Assembly: GCF_002009425.1 (NCBI RefSeq)
Contig: NZ_CP019936.1
Location: 3,397,297-3,461,296, forward strand
Reading direction: 5' to 3'
DNA: 64,000 nucleotides
Source: Thiosocius teredinicola
GTDB lineage: Bacteria; Pseudomonadota; Gammaproteobacteria; Chromatiales; Chromatiaceae
Shown here: one piece after another, positions 46,708-55,138 of the stretch
Numbering within the stretch: position 1 is the stretch's first letter
Layout: every line of letters begins with the position of its first letter
Made by a program: the position numbers and the translations under genes
The notes under the pieces: model-generated
What the model saw: only the letters and a program-made list of their open reading frames with translations
Databases searched by the model: none
What the model was told of the DNA's origin: nothing

Positions 46708-47185
46708 GCACAGCCCGAATATGCCCATAAACCCGATGCCAGCACGCAGCGCACAACTATCGGTTCTGCTGGCCCCGCTCGCGGCGCCGCTGCTGTTCTT
46801 TATCGGCCTGTTGTTCGCCGGCGGTTTCGGCTTTCACGGCCTTGCTGAGGCGTTGAAATTGATGTTCGTCGTGTTCGCTATCGGCGCTCCCGTCAGTTAC
46901 GGCGCGACCATCTTGTTCGGTTATCCGCTGTATCGGTTTCTGCTCGCCAACAACTGGTTCTCGACAGGCGCCCTGGTCGTCGGCGGTATTGTCATCGGCG
47001 CACCGGTGAACATGGCGCTGTTCCATTTTGTCATTGGCGGCCAAGGTCACTTTTTTGCAGAGGGTGGCCAACTGCTCTGGAGCAGCATCGTCGGTGCTGC
47101 AATGGGTGGCATCGTGGCCTTGATGTTCTCCCTGCTGCTTTACGGCCCCAAAAGACCGCTACCCCCATCCGCTGACAACTGGTGA
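46673..47185 (+). CDS. Small multi-pass membrane protein, unknown
   Basis: 170 residues from MIKTSNFLSS, preceded by GGGGACATCG; a second start MPINPMPARS at 46721 would give 154 residues. Four hydrophobic segments (VLLAPLAAPLLFFIGLLFAG, LMFVVFAIGAPVSYGATIL, ALVVGGIVIGAPVNMALF, SSIVGAAMGGIVALMFSLLL). Overlaps the previous frame by 35 bases, suggesting coupled expression. Its final helices resemble those of the 45.7-kb gene in layout. Unrecognised family. Confidence 0.55.
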   Translation: MIKTSNFLSSDEHSPNMPINPMPARSAQLSVLLAPLAAPLLFFIGLLFAGGFGFHGLAEALKLMFVVFAIGAPVSYGATILFGYPLYRFLLANNWFSTGALVVGGIVIGAPVNMALFHFVIGGQGHFFAEGGQLLWSSIVGAAMGGIVALMFSLLLYGPKRPLPPSADNW

Positions 47186-47389
47186 ACGTTGCCGGTTGAG
47201 ACAACCGCAGTGTGACAGGGGTGGCGCGAATAGTTCGAAGTCGACATGCACCGTCGTTTTGGTCGGCCACATCACGAACGATGCGGCGGGATCGTGGTCT
47301 ATTGACCCGATTGAACGGCCACGCTGACCCGCAGGTCGGCGATGCCTTTCAAAACCGATGCAGAAGCGACGATCGACCGGAGCAGTATC

Positions 47390-48658
47390 ATGCCAACCTT
47401 TTTCACACGACACGCTTCGTCTCCACAACATAACCATGCTCGTCGAACGAACGCGCCTCACTGGCGATCGATCGCTTTCTGTCTGCTGCTGACGATCGCC
47501 AGCGCACACGCAGCAGGTACGGACGAACAATGGATGGGAGCAGCCTTCGAAGCCGATCAGGCCTCGTTGGAAGATCTTGCCGCCGCCGGTGCCAACGCCG
47601 TCAAGGTCTATCGACAGGCCGATACCTGGGTGCTCGACGAAGCGCACCGCCTGGGCTTGAAGGTCGTCATGGGGTTGTGGATACCGCACCCGCGACACGG
47701 CGCCGATCTGCACGATCCACAGGTCGTCGACGAGATCACCCGCGACCTGGTGGCATACGTCAACCGTCACAAAAAACATCCCGCGCTGCTGGCCTGGAAC
47801 ATCGGCAACGAAGTCGAGACCGGTCTCGACGACCCGCGCTTTGTCTGGGGTGTGGTCGACCGGATCGCGGCCGCCATCAAGGCCGAAGACCCCGACCATC
47901 CCACCATCATGGTCGTGGCCGACTCGGGGCCGCAGGAGTACCGCTGGTTGGCCGCCTGCTGCAAGCAGGTGGACATGCTGGGGCTCAATGTCTACGGCGG
48001 CGCCATATTCAACCTGCCGGAACGCCTGCAGTCGGCAGGTATCGACAAACCCGTGGTCATTACCGAACTCGGCCCCCTCGGGCAATGGCAGGCTGGCCAG
48101 AAACCATGGGGCGCACCGGTGGAACTGAGCAGCAGAAGCAAGGCCGACTTCTTCCGCGATGCGCTGGGATTCCTGCAACACCAACCCCAGATCAAGGGGG
48201 TATTCGCCTTTTTATGGGGCGCCAAACAAGAGCAGACAGCGACCTGGCACGGTCTGCTGTTGCGTGACGGCACTATGACGGAAATGACCGATGCACTCGC
48301 CACGGCTTGGGGACAACCGCCCGAGATGAAGGCACCAACGATCCGCGGCATCGGCATCTCTGCCGACGAGTTCAGGCCCGGAGACACGGTGTCGGCAGGC
48401 ATCGATGCTGCGTCATTGAACAACTCCGAGCTGCGCGCCAATTGGCAGCTGTTCGCCGAGGCAACCGACCTTCGCAAAGGTGGAGACGAAGAAACACCGC
48501 CAGAGCGGATTCCCGTCATATTCCAACAGGCGGACAGTACGGGAGCGCAATTCGTCGCGCCGGGCAAGGCGGGGGCCTATCGATTGTTCGTGACAGTGCG
48601 CGATGCGAGCCACAAAGCCGCTACCGCCAACCTCCCCTTCAACGTTACGGCCCAATGA
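47390..48658 (+). CDS. Secreted clan GH-A TIM-barrel glycoside hydrolase
   Basis: 422 residues from MPTFFTRHAS behind CCGGAGC. A charged N-terminus and signal sequence (about 27-41, FCLLLTIASAHAAG) precede a TIM barrel (about 44-310). The paired catalytic glutamates are visible: acid/base Glu141 in LLAWNIGNEVE and nucleophile Glu226 in VVITELGP. The arrangement resembles the C-terminal barrel of GH2 or GH5-like enzymes. A C-terminal immunoglobulin-like module (about 330-420) follows. Substrate unknown; a role in exopolysaccharide or envelope glycan turnover is possible. Confidence 0.78.
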   Translation: MPTFFTRHASSPQHNHARRTNAPHWRSIAFCLLLTIASAHAAGTDEQWMGAAFEADQASLEDLAAAGANAVKVYRQADTWVLDEAHRLGLKVVMGLWIPHPRHGADLHDPQVVDEITRDLVAYVNRHKKHPALLAWNIGNEVETGLDDPRFVWGVVDRIAAAIKAEDPDHPTIMVVADSGPQEYRWLAACCKQVDMLGLNVYGGAIFNLPERLQSAGIDKPVVITELGPLGQWQAGQKPWGAPVELSSRSKADFFRDALGFLQHQPQIKGVFAFLWGAKQEQTATWHGLLLRDGTMTEMTDALATAWGQPPEMKAPTIRGIGISADEFRPGDTVSAGIDAASLNNSELRANWQLFAEATDLRKGGDEETPPERIPVIFQQADSTGAQFVAPGKAGAYRLFVTVRDASHKAATANLPFNVTAQ

Positions 48659-48823
48659 ACCGCCGCACGGCGGCCGTAGTGCAAGACACCTGCTAGACTG
48701 TCGCAGACCGCCGACGCCAACGCCGACTCGGCCGGCCACAAGAACAATTCGCCAGCGTCCGCACGTCGTCTTTCTTGTTTGAAACCCGATCATCCATGCG
48801 GCGCCCCACATCACAGGTGAAAC

Positions 48824-49360
48824 ATGACGCGAACCGCTCTTGTCTTACTACTGTTACCGATGACGGCGAATGCCGATGCCTTATTCGATCTGCATGTCGG
48901 CGATACGTGGCACTATGAAACGAGCGGCGACCCCAACGACAGCGTGACCAACCGCATCAGCGAAATCCGAACCAACGCCGGCGTAACTTGGTACCGCCTG
49001 ATCGAATATGGGGAGACCTACTGGGTGCGCAACAGCGAAAGTGGTCAAGTCGAAGCCATCGACTATTTCGAAACCGACCTACCTGAACAACCCAAGGCAC
49101 AAGAATCACTGATCTTCAAGTTTCCCGCCACACCGGGGGATTCATGGCGCACCGGCGAGACCATCATCCGCTATGAAGGCATTGAGGAGATCCAGGTACC
49201 GGCCGGTACCTATAAATGCCATATGTATCTGTTCGACATGGGCGCGGACTTTTCCAAAACCTGTATCGCCAAAGACATCGGCGTGATCTATAACGAGTTC
49301 AGAATCGGCGACGAACCGCCACGCATCTCACGTCTACAATCCTTCGCCAAAGGCTCCTGA
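48824..49360 (+). CDS. Secreted protein of unknown function
   Basis: 178 residues behind AGGTGAAAC. Signal peptide (LVLLLLPMTANADA, cleavage near residue 18). The rest is beta-rich, with DLHVGDTWHYETSGD, FKFPATPGDSWRTGE and EIQVPAGTYKCHMY, motifs seen in secreted lipoprotein-like carriers that describe a 'conversion factor' style beta structure; no named domain. Two cysteines (KCHMY and KTCIAKD) could form a disulfide. Confidence 0.65.
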   Translation: MTRTALVLLLLPMTANADALFDLHVGDTWHYETSGDPNDSVTNRISEIRTNAGVTWYRLIEYGETYWVRNSESGQVEAIDYFETDLPEQPKAQESLIFKFPATPGDSWRTGETIIRYEGIEEIQVPAGTYKCHMYLFDMGADFSKTCIAKDIGVIYNEFRIGDEPPRISRLQSFAKGS

Positions 49361-49521
49361 GCGCCGTCTGACGACATCGGGTTGCTCGATACTCAGGCAG
49401 CACGTAGAAAGACGCCGCGCCTGACGACGCGATTGATTGCACCGCTCCCCTTCTTGCCTCGCGTCGACCCCAGCCGGTATCGCATGGTATAAAAATGTGG
49501 CCATGTGGGCGGAAGGATTCC

Positions 49522-50805
49522 ATGTTGAGAAAAATAAGCAAAATCGTATTCTTTCTGTTGATCTGCATCGCGCTGGCCATTGTCCTGCTGCAGATCGATG
49601 ATCCGCTGGAACCTGAGGTGGCGACCCTCATACAGATGGCCGAACCGCAGACATCGTCGCAGGCGTATCTCTATCTGCTGGGTCTGCACGCCCCACCGGC
49701 ACAGGATCCACTCGAACTGGGCAAACAAAGGCTTGCCAGCACCCTGCGGGCCGGTTCAGTCGATCCACTGTCGCCTCACGACAGCGATCCCTCAGAGATC
49801 CTTGCAATCCCTGAGGGCGAGCTGTTCTGCCGAACGAGCGACGACGGCTGCCAGGCGAAATTATTCGGTGCTACCGATGAGTTTGCCACGGTCATCGAAT
49901 CAAACAAGACGCTGCTCGATCGCTATCGCGCGTTCCTCGCGCTCAATGACTTTGCGACACTCCAGAAAGCCGGCCTCGACGACGAATTACCCATCGCCTA
50001 CCGACACCTGAAGCATGGACATCGACTGTTGATGCTGAACACCATACTGACAGCTCGCAATGGCCAGGCGGAGCAAGCCGGCGCTGAGCTTCACGACACG
50101 ATCGATGCGCTGCGACGTAAACTCGAAACGGCGGACACACTGCTATCCAAAATGATCTTCACGACATTGGTCAGCGAAAGCCTCGACACGCTATCTGTAC
50201 TTGTACGCCAATCCGCGACAACCACCGCTCAACTTGCCCCCCTGAGTCCGGCGGAAAAAAGTCTGAAAAAGCCAATTGCACATGAATTGCGCGGCATGCA
50301 TAGCTTCTATTCCGAATTGGACCAGGGTTCGGACGACCCGACACTCCCCGCCCAATGGCCGCATTGGGTAAGGCGCATGTTCTTCAAACCCAACATGTCG
50401 AGTAATGCAGGGTTCATTTACTACCGCGATGCGCTCACGCTCGTCGATGTGCCACCGGTCGATTTTGCCGCTAAGGTTCGTGGCACGACATTCGAAGAGC
50501 CCCCGCGTGCGTGGTTGCGAAATTACGGCGGATCGATTCTGGCAGGCATTGCCGGGCCGGCCATGAACCGGTACGTCGAATCAATCTTTGACCTCGACGC
50601 CAAGATTGCCTTATTCAATGCATCGATCACCGATCCGTCGATGACATCCATCGTCGGCCGATTGCCGAACCCCTACTTCACGACGGGTGAATTCGCCTAC
50701 CTTTCCGACTCGGGTAATGCCGTCTGTTTCGCAAGTGCATCAAAGAACGCAGATGCGCCGGTCTGTTTGCTGGTGGCGACAGACGGCAGCACGACTGGCG
50801 ATTGA
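49522..50805 (+). CDS. Membrane-anchored protein of unknown function
   Basis: 427 residues from MLRKISKIVF, with GGAAGGA eight bases upstream. A single N-terminal membrane helix (about 7-24, KIVFFLLICIALAIVLL) anchors a large predicted periplasmic, mostly helical domain. Early motif QAYLYLLGLHAPPAQDPLELG, a pair of cysteines (LFCRTSDDGCQ, about 96-104), and a cysteine pair near the C-terminus (AVCFASASKNADAPVC). I do not recognise the family. Followed at once by another membrane protein. Confidence 0.65.
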   Translation: MLRKISKIVFFLLICIALAIVLLQIDDPLEPEVATLIQMAEPQTSSQAYLYLLGLHAPPAQDPLELGKQRLASTLRAGSVDPLSPHDSDPSEILAIPEGELFCRTSDDGCQAKLFGATDEFATVIESNKTLLDRYRAFLALNDFATLQKAGLDDELPIAYRHLKHGHRLLMLNTILTARNGQAEQAGAELHDTIDALRRKLETADTLLSKMIFTTLVSESLDTLSVLVRQSATTTAQLAPLSPAEKSLKKPIAHELRGMHSFYSELDQGSDDPTLPAQWPHWVRRMFFKPNMSSNAGFIYYRDALTLVDVPPVDFAAKVRGTTFEEPPRAWLRNYGGSILAGIAGPAMNRYVESIFDLDAKIALFNASITDPSMTSIVGRLPNPYFTTGEFAYLSDSGNAVCFASASKNADAPVCLLVATDGSTTGD

Positions 50806-50852
50806 AAGGAAGGATTGAAGGGCACGCAAACCAATCATCCGGGTCCAATGCC

Positions 50853-51620
50853 ATGATAAGGATACTGCAGTTAATCGGACTGACCGGCGCCATTGTCTTC
50901 GGCGCGTTGCTCGCGCTCACGTTTTCTGCGCCCGAAACCGTCGAGCAGTCGGCCAAGGGTTTCATCAAATTGCAGATCGATAAAGAGGTGCGTGAACGCT
51001 ACCTTGCGAGCAAAGAATCGGGCATCGCCGACAAGGCGAAGGCGCTGGCCGGAAAGCTCGGCTACGACGAGCAACGGCTGCAGCAATGGCTGGATGAGGA
51101 ACTACCGAAGAAAATCGCGCAGGTACTGGCGGCGGCCTGCGGTTACGACTGCGAGAAAAAGAAGGCCATCGCGCAGAACATTGCCACGTCATGGAAAGAG
51201 AAGATTTCAAACCTCAAAGTGGCACAGCAGCGACTGGGCGACATCGTCAGGGGAAAGTATGTCGAGATCGTCGGCAAGCTGAGAAGCGATGTGCGCATCT
51301 TTCTCGGTTCCAACACCGCGGTGTTCCTGGTGTTGCTGCTGGTCAGCTTCGTGAAACCCGCCGCAAGCCGCCATCTGCTGCTACCTGCCGGCTTGCTGCT
51401 GCTCGCAACCATTGTAATGACATCGTTCTACCTGTTCGGCCAGAACTGGTTCTACACCATCATCTACAACGACTACATGGGATTCAGCTACCTCGGGTAC
51501 CTGGGCGTGGTCTTCCTGTTTCTGATGGACATCGTGTTTAACTCGGCCAGGGTAACGGTCGAAATCGTCAACGCGATACTCCAGGCCATTGGATCGGCTC
51601 TCAGTCTCGGCCCATGCTGA
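50853..51620 (+). CDS. Membrane protein with periplasmic helical domain, unknown
   Basis: 255 residues from MIRILQLIGL. Membrane segments at about 3-24 (ILQLIGLTGAIVFGALLALTF), 153-173, 180-200 and 210-235. Between the first two lies a charged helical region (about 30-148) with CGYDCEKKK. Start is uncertain: a TTG frame opens at 50802. It follows the preceding gene by 47 bases. No family recognised; ends before the rplS terminator. Confidence 0.6.
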   Translation: MIRILQLIGLTGAIVFGALLALTFSAPETVEQSAKGFIKLQIDKEVRERYLASKESGIADKAKALAGKLGYDEQRLQQWLDEELPKKIAQVLAAACGYDCEKKKAIAQNIATSWKEKISNLKVAQQRLGDIVRGKYVEIVGKLRSDVRIFLGSNTAVFLVLLLVSFVKPAASRHLLLPAGLLLLATIVMTSFYLFGQNWFYTIIYNDYMGFSYLGYLGVVFLFLMDIVFNSARVTVEIVNAILQAIGSALSLGPC

Positions 51621-51712
51621 AAGAAAGCAATGCCACGGCTACGACGAGTCAACTAACGACGGCATGCTGTTTCACAACGCAATGAAGCGCCGGTCCCTGT
51701 AAGCGAACCAAC

Positions 51713-51745
51713 AAAAAAGCCGTTGCGCGAACGCAACGGCTTTTT
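51713..51745. terminator. Bidirectional intrinsic terminator at the rplS end
   Basis: A perfect ten-base stem (51718-51727 with 51732-51741) and CGAA tetraloop, flanked by A6 on one side and T5 on the other. On the minus strand it lies 22 bases beyond the rplS stop and ends the rpsP operon; on the plus strand it can stop the 50.9-kb gene. Confidence 0.9.
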
Positions 51746-51766
51746 CGAACCAGCGAGCGGTAAAGA

Positions 51767-52123
51767 TCAGGAAGCGGACTTGATCTTTTCCTTGATACGG
51801 GCTGCCTTGCCGGTCAGGCCGCGCAGGTAGTACAGCTTGGCGCGGCGGACGTCGCCACGACGCTTGACCTGCACTTCGGCAACGCTCGGGCTGTACGACT
51901 GGAAGACACGCTCGACGCCTTCGCCGTGCGAAATCTTGCGCACGGTGAACGAAGAGTTCAGGCCGCGGTTGCGCTTGGCGATGCAGACACCTTCGAAGGC
52001 CTGCAGGCGCTTGCGCTGACCTTCAACGACCTCTACCTGCACAATCACGGTATCGCCAGGACCGAAATCCGGCAGTTCTTTGCCCATCTGTTCTTTTTCG
52101 AGTTCCTGGATGATATTGCTCAT
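51767..52123 (-). CDS. rplS: 50S ribosomal protein L19
   Basis: 118 residues, typical L19 ([76 protein letters not shown]). Structural protein at the 30S-50S interface. Last gene of rpsP-rimM-trmD-rplS, 20 bases after trmD, followed by a strong terminator. Confidence 0.99.
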   Translation of the reverse strand: MSNIIQELEKEQMGKELPDFGPGDTVIVQVEVVEGQRKRLQAFEGVCIAKRNRGLNSSFTVRKISHGEGVERVFQSYSPSVAEVQVKRRGDVRRAKLYYLRGLTGKAARIKEKIKSAS

Positions 52124-52143
52124 CGCCGCTGTGCTCCTATACC

Positions 52144-52881
52144 TCAGGTGCCCGCCTGGGCACGGATAAATTCGTCAAGTAATTCACGTTCTTCGCTGTT
52201 GAGCTCTCGACCTTCGAGAAGGTCGGGCCTGCGCAGCCACGTCCGGCCTAGGGACTGCTGCAAACGCCAGCGACGAATCAGTTCGTGGTTACCGGATTTC
52301 AACACCTCCGGCACCGTTCGCCCTTCGATCTCCTCGGGGCGCGTGTAATGCGGACAATCCAACAGGCCATCCACATACGAATCCTGCTCGGCGGAATCGG
52401 CATGACCCAGCGCACCGGGCAACAAGCGGATCACCGCATCCATCAACACCATCGCCGGCAACTCGCCACCGGACAACACGTAGTCGCCGATCGAGACCTC
52501 ATCATCGACGTATGCCTCGATCAGGCGTTCGTCGATGCCCTCGTAACGGCCCGCCAACAACACCAGGCCGGGCTCGTCCGCCAGCGATCTGGCCGTCGCC
52601 TGGTCAAACCGTCGACCCTGCGGACTCAGGTAGACCACCTTGCTGTCCGGCGCTGCAGTCTTGGCCTCGGCCAGCGCCGCGCGCAACGGTTCGACCATCA
52701 TCACCATGCCCGGCCCACCGCCGTAGGGTCGATCATCGACCGTGCGATGCAGATCGTGCGTGTAATCCCGCGGATTCCACAACACCATCTCGGCCAGACC
52801 ACGCTCGAGAGCGCGGCCGGTGACGCCTACGCGCAAGGCGTCGAACATCTCGGGAAACAGGCTGACCACGTCGAAACGCAT
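52144..52881 (-). CDS. trmD: tRNA (guanine-N1)-methyltransferase
   Basis: 245 residues. SPOUT-class enzyme methylating G37 of tRNAs reading CNN. Motifs [43 protein letters not shown] and the knot segment [20 protein letters not shown] are intact. Conserved in the rpsP operon; starts 10 bases after rimM. Confidence 0.98.
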   Translation of the reverse strand: MRFDVVSLFPEMFDALRVGVTGRALERGLAEMVLWNPRDYTHDLHRTVDDRPYGGGPGMVMMVEPLRAALAEAKTAAPDSKVVYLSPQGRRFDQATARSLADEPGLVLLAGRYEGIDERLIEAYVDDEVSIGDYVLSGGELPAMVLMDAVIRLLPGALGHADSAEQDSYVDGLLDCPHYTRPEEIEGRTVPEVLKSGNHELIRRWRLQQSLGRTWLRRPDLLEGRELNSEERELLDEFIRAQAGT

Positions 52882-52891
52882 CGCCCCGCCC

Positions 52892-53443
52892 CTAAAAATC
52901 CGGATCCCAGTCCACCCGCATCACGCCGGCGTCGAGATCGACATCCTTCACCACCTGCTCCCAGATGTAGGGCACCAGGCGTTCCCGATCCCCTTTTACG
53001 ACGATGACGTCGTTCGACCCGGTCTCGAACAGCTGGTCGATGGTTCCCAGCTCCTGGCCGTCGACGGTGACCACCGTCAGGCCCACGAGATCGGCCCAGT
53101 AATATTCGCCCGGACTATCCGTCTCCGGCAGCTGCGAACGCAGCACCCGGATATCGGCACCGGTCAATGCCTCGGCCGCGTCGCGATCGTTGCAGCCTTC
53201 GAGCTTGGCGACCATCGCCTTGCCCTGCCGGCGCCCGGCCTTCACCTTGACCTTGCTGCGCACACCGTTGCGCTCGAGATACCAAGGCGAGTACTCCACG
53301 ATGTTCTCGCGCGGGCTGGTATCGGAATGAACCTTGATCCAGCCCTGGATGCCATGTGCCCCGGAAACGCGACCGAGGGTGACGAAGCGCTGCTCGTCAC
53401 CCTCGGTTCGCATCCCATTTTCCCTGCTGACCTCGTCGCTCAC
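52892..53443 (-). CDS. rimM: Ribosome maturation factor RimM
   Basis: 183 residues. N-terminal RimM domain ([22 protein letters not shown]) and C-terminal PRC-barrel ([38 protein letters not shown]). Assists 30S head assembly with S19. An acidic N-terminal extension of about 18 residues precedes the core; a later start at [10 protein letters not shown] is possible. Between rpsP and trmD as usual. Confidence 0.97.
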   Translation of the reverse strand: MSDEVSRENGMRTEGDEQRFVTLGRVSGAHGIQGWIKVHSDTSPRENIVEYSPWYLERNGVRSKVKVKAGRRQGKAMVAKLEGCNDRDAAEALTGADIRVLRSQLPETDSPGEYYWADLVGLTVVTVDGQELGTIDQLFETGSNDVIVVKGDRERLVPYIWEQVVKDVDLDAGVMRVDWDPDF

Positions 53444-53489
53444 GGGAACACTCCCAAGCGGGCCGGCACGGAAAGAATCTTCCGGCTGA

Positions 53490-53744
53490 TCAGCCCTGCG
53501 CGGTCTGACGGTAGCTGTCGACCAGCTTCCGCGCGCGATCGCTCAGTTGGGCACCGACCGATACCCAATGATCAACGCGGCTCAGATCGATGCGCAGACC
53601 TTCTTCACCCTCGACGGCAACCGGGTTGTAGAAACCCAGACGCTCGATATAACGACCGCCACGCGCACGGCGCGAGTCAGCGGCGACGAGATGATAGAAA
53701 GGACGCTTTTTCGCACCCGATCTTGAAAGACGAATCGATACCAT
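53490..53744 (-). CDS. rpsP: 30S ribosomal protein S16
   Basis: 84 residues, full length. [20 protein letters not shown] and [20 protein letters not shown] are family signatures. Leads the rpsP-rimM-trmD-rplS operon behind a strong sigma-70 promoter. Structural component of the 30S subunit. Confidence 0.99.
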   Translation of the reverse strand: MVSIRLSRSGAKKRPFYHLVAADSRRARGGRYIERLGFYNPVAVEGEEGLRIDLSRVDHWVSVGAQLSDRARKLVDSYRQTAQG

Positions 53745-53811
53745 TTTCTGTTAGCCTTAATTCAACGTCTGTTAGCCCGGTTCCGCAGGGCGGCCCCGAG
53801 AGAAACGGCGT

Positions 53812-53839
53812 ATTCTACTGAAAAATTGCGCGTTGTGAA
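53812..53839 (-). promoter_or_regulatory. Sigma-70 promoter of the rpsP operon
   Basis: On the minus strand TTCACA (five of six consensus bases) and TAGAAT (five of six) are separated by 16 bases, about 68 bases upstream of rpsP. A G/C-rich discriminator follows, typical of stringently controlled ribosomal-protein promoters. Confidence 0.75.
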
Positions 53840-53881
53840 GACTCTAATTGTCCGAAAATCAGGGTTTTGCCGGGGTGACGG

Positions 53882-54382
53882 ATGAGCGCCGACGGCGACG
53901 ATCCGAAAAAGCCGACGATTCACCAGGGGGCCGACCACAGCGCGCCCTATCCCGTGAGCCGACTGGCGCCGAGTTTCGGCCTGGTCGACCTGGCGCGCGA
54001 GATCGATCAGGCGGATCAGATGGTCTCCAACCGCCTCGGCGCCCAGCTGCAGGTGATCGCCGATCAGGTCAAGGCCCTGCAGGCACAGGCGCGCGATATC
54101 CTCGAACAGGCACGCGATGACCAGCGCCTGCACCACGCGCGGTGCGCTTTCCGCCGCATCCCCGGTCACATCTACCACCTTTACGAAGAGGCCGACGGCA
54201 GCCTCGCGTTCTCAATGCTCTCGCCCACGGATTGGGGCGGCAAACCACCCAAACCGTTCCGCGGTTCGTACCGGTTGGAAAATGACATGAGCTGGACGCC
54301 GGCCGAGCGGCTCGACGCGCACGACGACAGCCGCGCGCTGGTCACCCGCCTGTTGGCCGCGGCCGATCCCAAGCCCGATTGA
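53882..54382 (+). CDS. DUF2452 protein
   Basis: 166 residues. Family features visible: QMVSNRLGAQLQVIADQVKAL (helical), then PGHIYHLYEE and SPTDWGGKPPKPFRGSYRL. Soluble, no signal peptide; function unknown. Weak ribosome-binding site (GGGGTGACGG). Convergent with the OmpA-family gene, the two stops three bases apart. Confidence 0.85.
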   Translation: MSADGDDPKKPTIHQGADHSAPYPVSRLAPSFGLVDLAREIDQADQMVSNRLGAQLQVIADQVKALQAQARDILEQARDDQRLHHARCAFRRIPGHIYHLYEEADGSLAFSMLSPTDWGGKPPKPFRGSYRLENDMSWTPAERLDAHDDSRALVTRLLAAADPKPD

Positions 54383-54385
54383 CGG

Positions 54386-55135
54386 TTATTCGGCGGCCGG
54401 GAACGGCTCGTAGATCAGGTGGACCTCGATACGCCGATTGCGCCGATGGGCGGCCTTGCTGTCGCCCGGGTCGCGCAGATGCGTATCTGCCAGGCCAACC
54501 GCCGACAGACGGTCTTCAGGGAATCCCTGCTCGACCATGAATTGCAGCATGCTGACCGAGCGCGCCACCGACAGCTCCCAGTTGTTGTCGAACTTGGGAT
54601 TGGTGCGCAGCGGCCGGCTGTCGCTGTGGCCTTCGACCCGGATGCGCCAGGGAAAAGACTTGGGCAACTGCTCTACCAGGCTGCGAAAGGTCTGCATCAG
54701 GGGGCTCAGGCGCTCCTGCCCCTCGGCACCGAGTTCGCCCTTGCCGAAAATGAACACCGGATCGCTGGCGATGATGAGCCGGTCGGGCGATACCTCGTAG
54801 AGCGTCGACAACGGCAGCTCGCGGCGTAGCGCGACGAAGAACTCACGGCGCTGGCGGTCGTGCTCCGTCGGATCACGCGCGCGCAGCTTGCGCAGTTCGG
54901 CCTCGAGGCGTTCGATCAGCGCGGTCTGTTCGGCATTGCGCCGGTCGGCCTGCGCCAGCGCGGCACTCAGTTCCTCAAGACTCTGCTGGAACGACTCGGC
55001 ATAGCGCTGCATCGCCTCGAGCTGGGCGTGGTTTTGCTCGATCAGCGCGTCGCATGGGGCCTGTGCCGCAACCGGCAGGGACAGACCCGCACAACACACC
55101 AAGCCAATGATTATTCGACCAAGCCTGCATGCCAT
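54386..55135 (-). CDS. OmpA-family envelope protein with coiled coil
   Basis: 249 residues. Signal peptide (LGRIIIGLVCCAGLSLPVAAQA), coiled coil (about 33-100, ALAQADRRNAEQTALIERLEAELRKL in two parts), and an OmpA-C peptidoglycan-binding domain (about 115-245; FIFGKGELGAEG, RIRVEGHSDSRPL, NWELSVARSVSMLQFM, RRNRRIEVHL). No transmembrane proton helix, so it is not a MotB stator. Begins three bases after ffh, an unusual partner for signal-recognition genes. Confidence 0.85.
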   Translation of the reverse strand: MACRLGRIIIGLVCCAGLSLPVAAQAPCDALIEQNHAQLEAMQRYAESFQQSLEELSAALAQADRRNAEQTALIERLEAELRKLRARDPTEHDRQRREFFVALRRELPLSTLYEVSPDRLIIASDPVFIFGKGELGAEGQERLSPLMQTFRSLVEQLPKSFPWRIRVEGHSDSRPLRTNPKFDNNWELSVARSVSMLQFMVEQGFPEDRLSAVGLADTHLRDPGDSKAAHRRNRRIEVHLIYEPFPAAE

Positions 55136-55138
55136 TGC

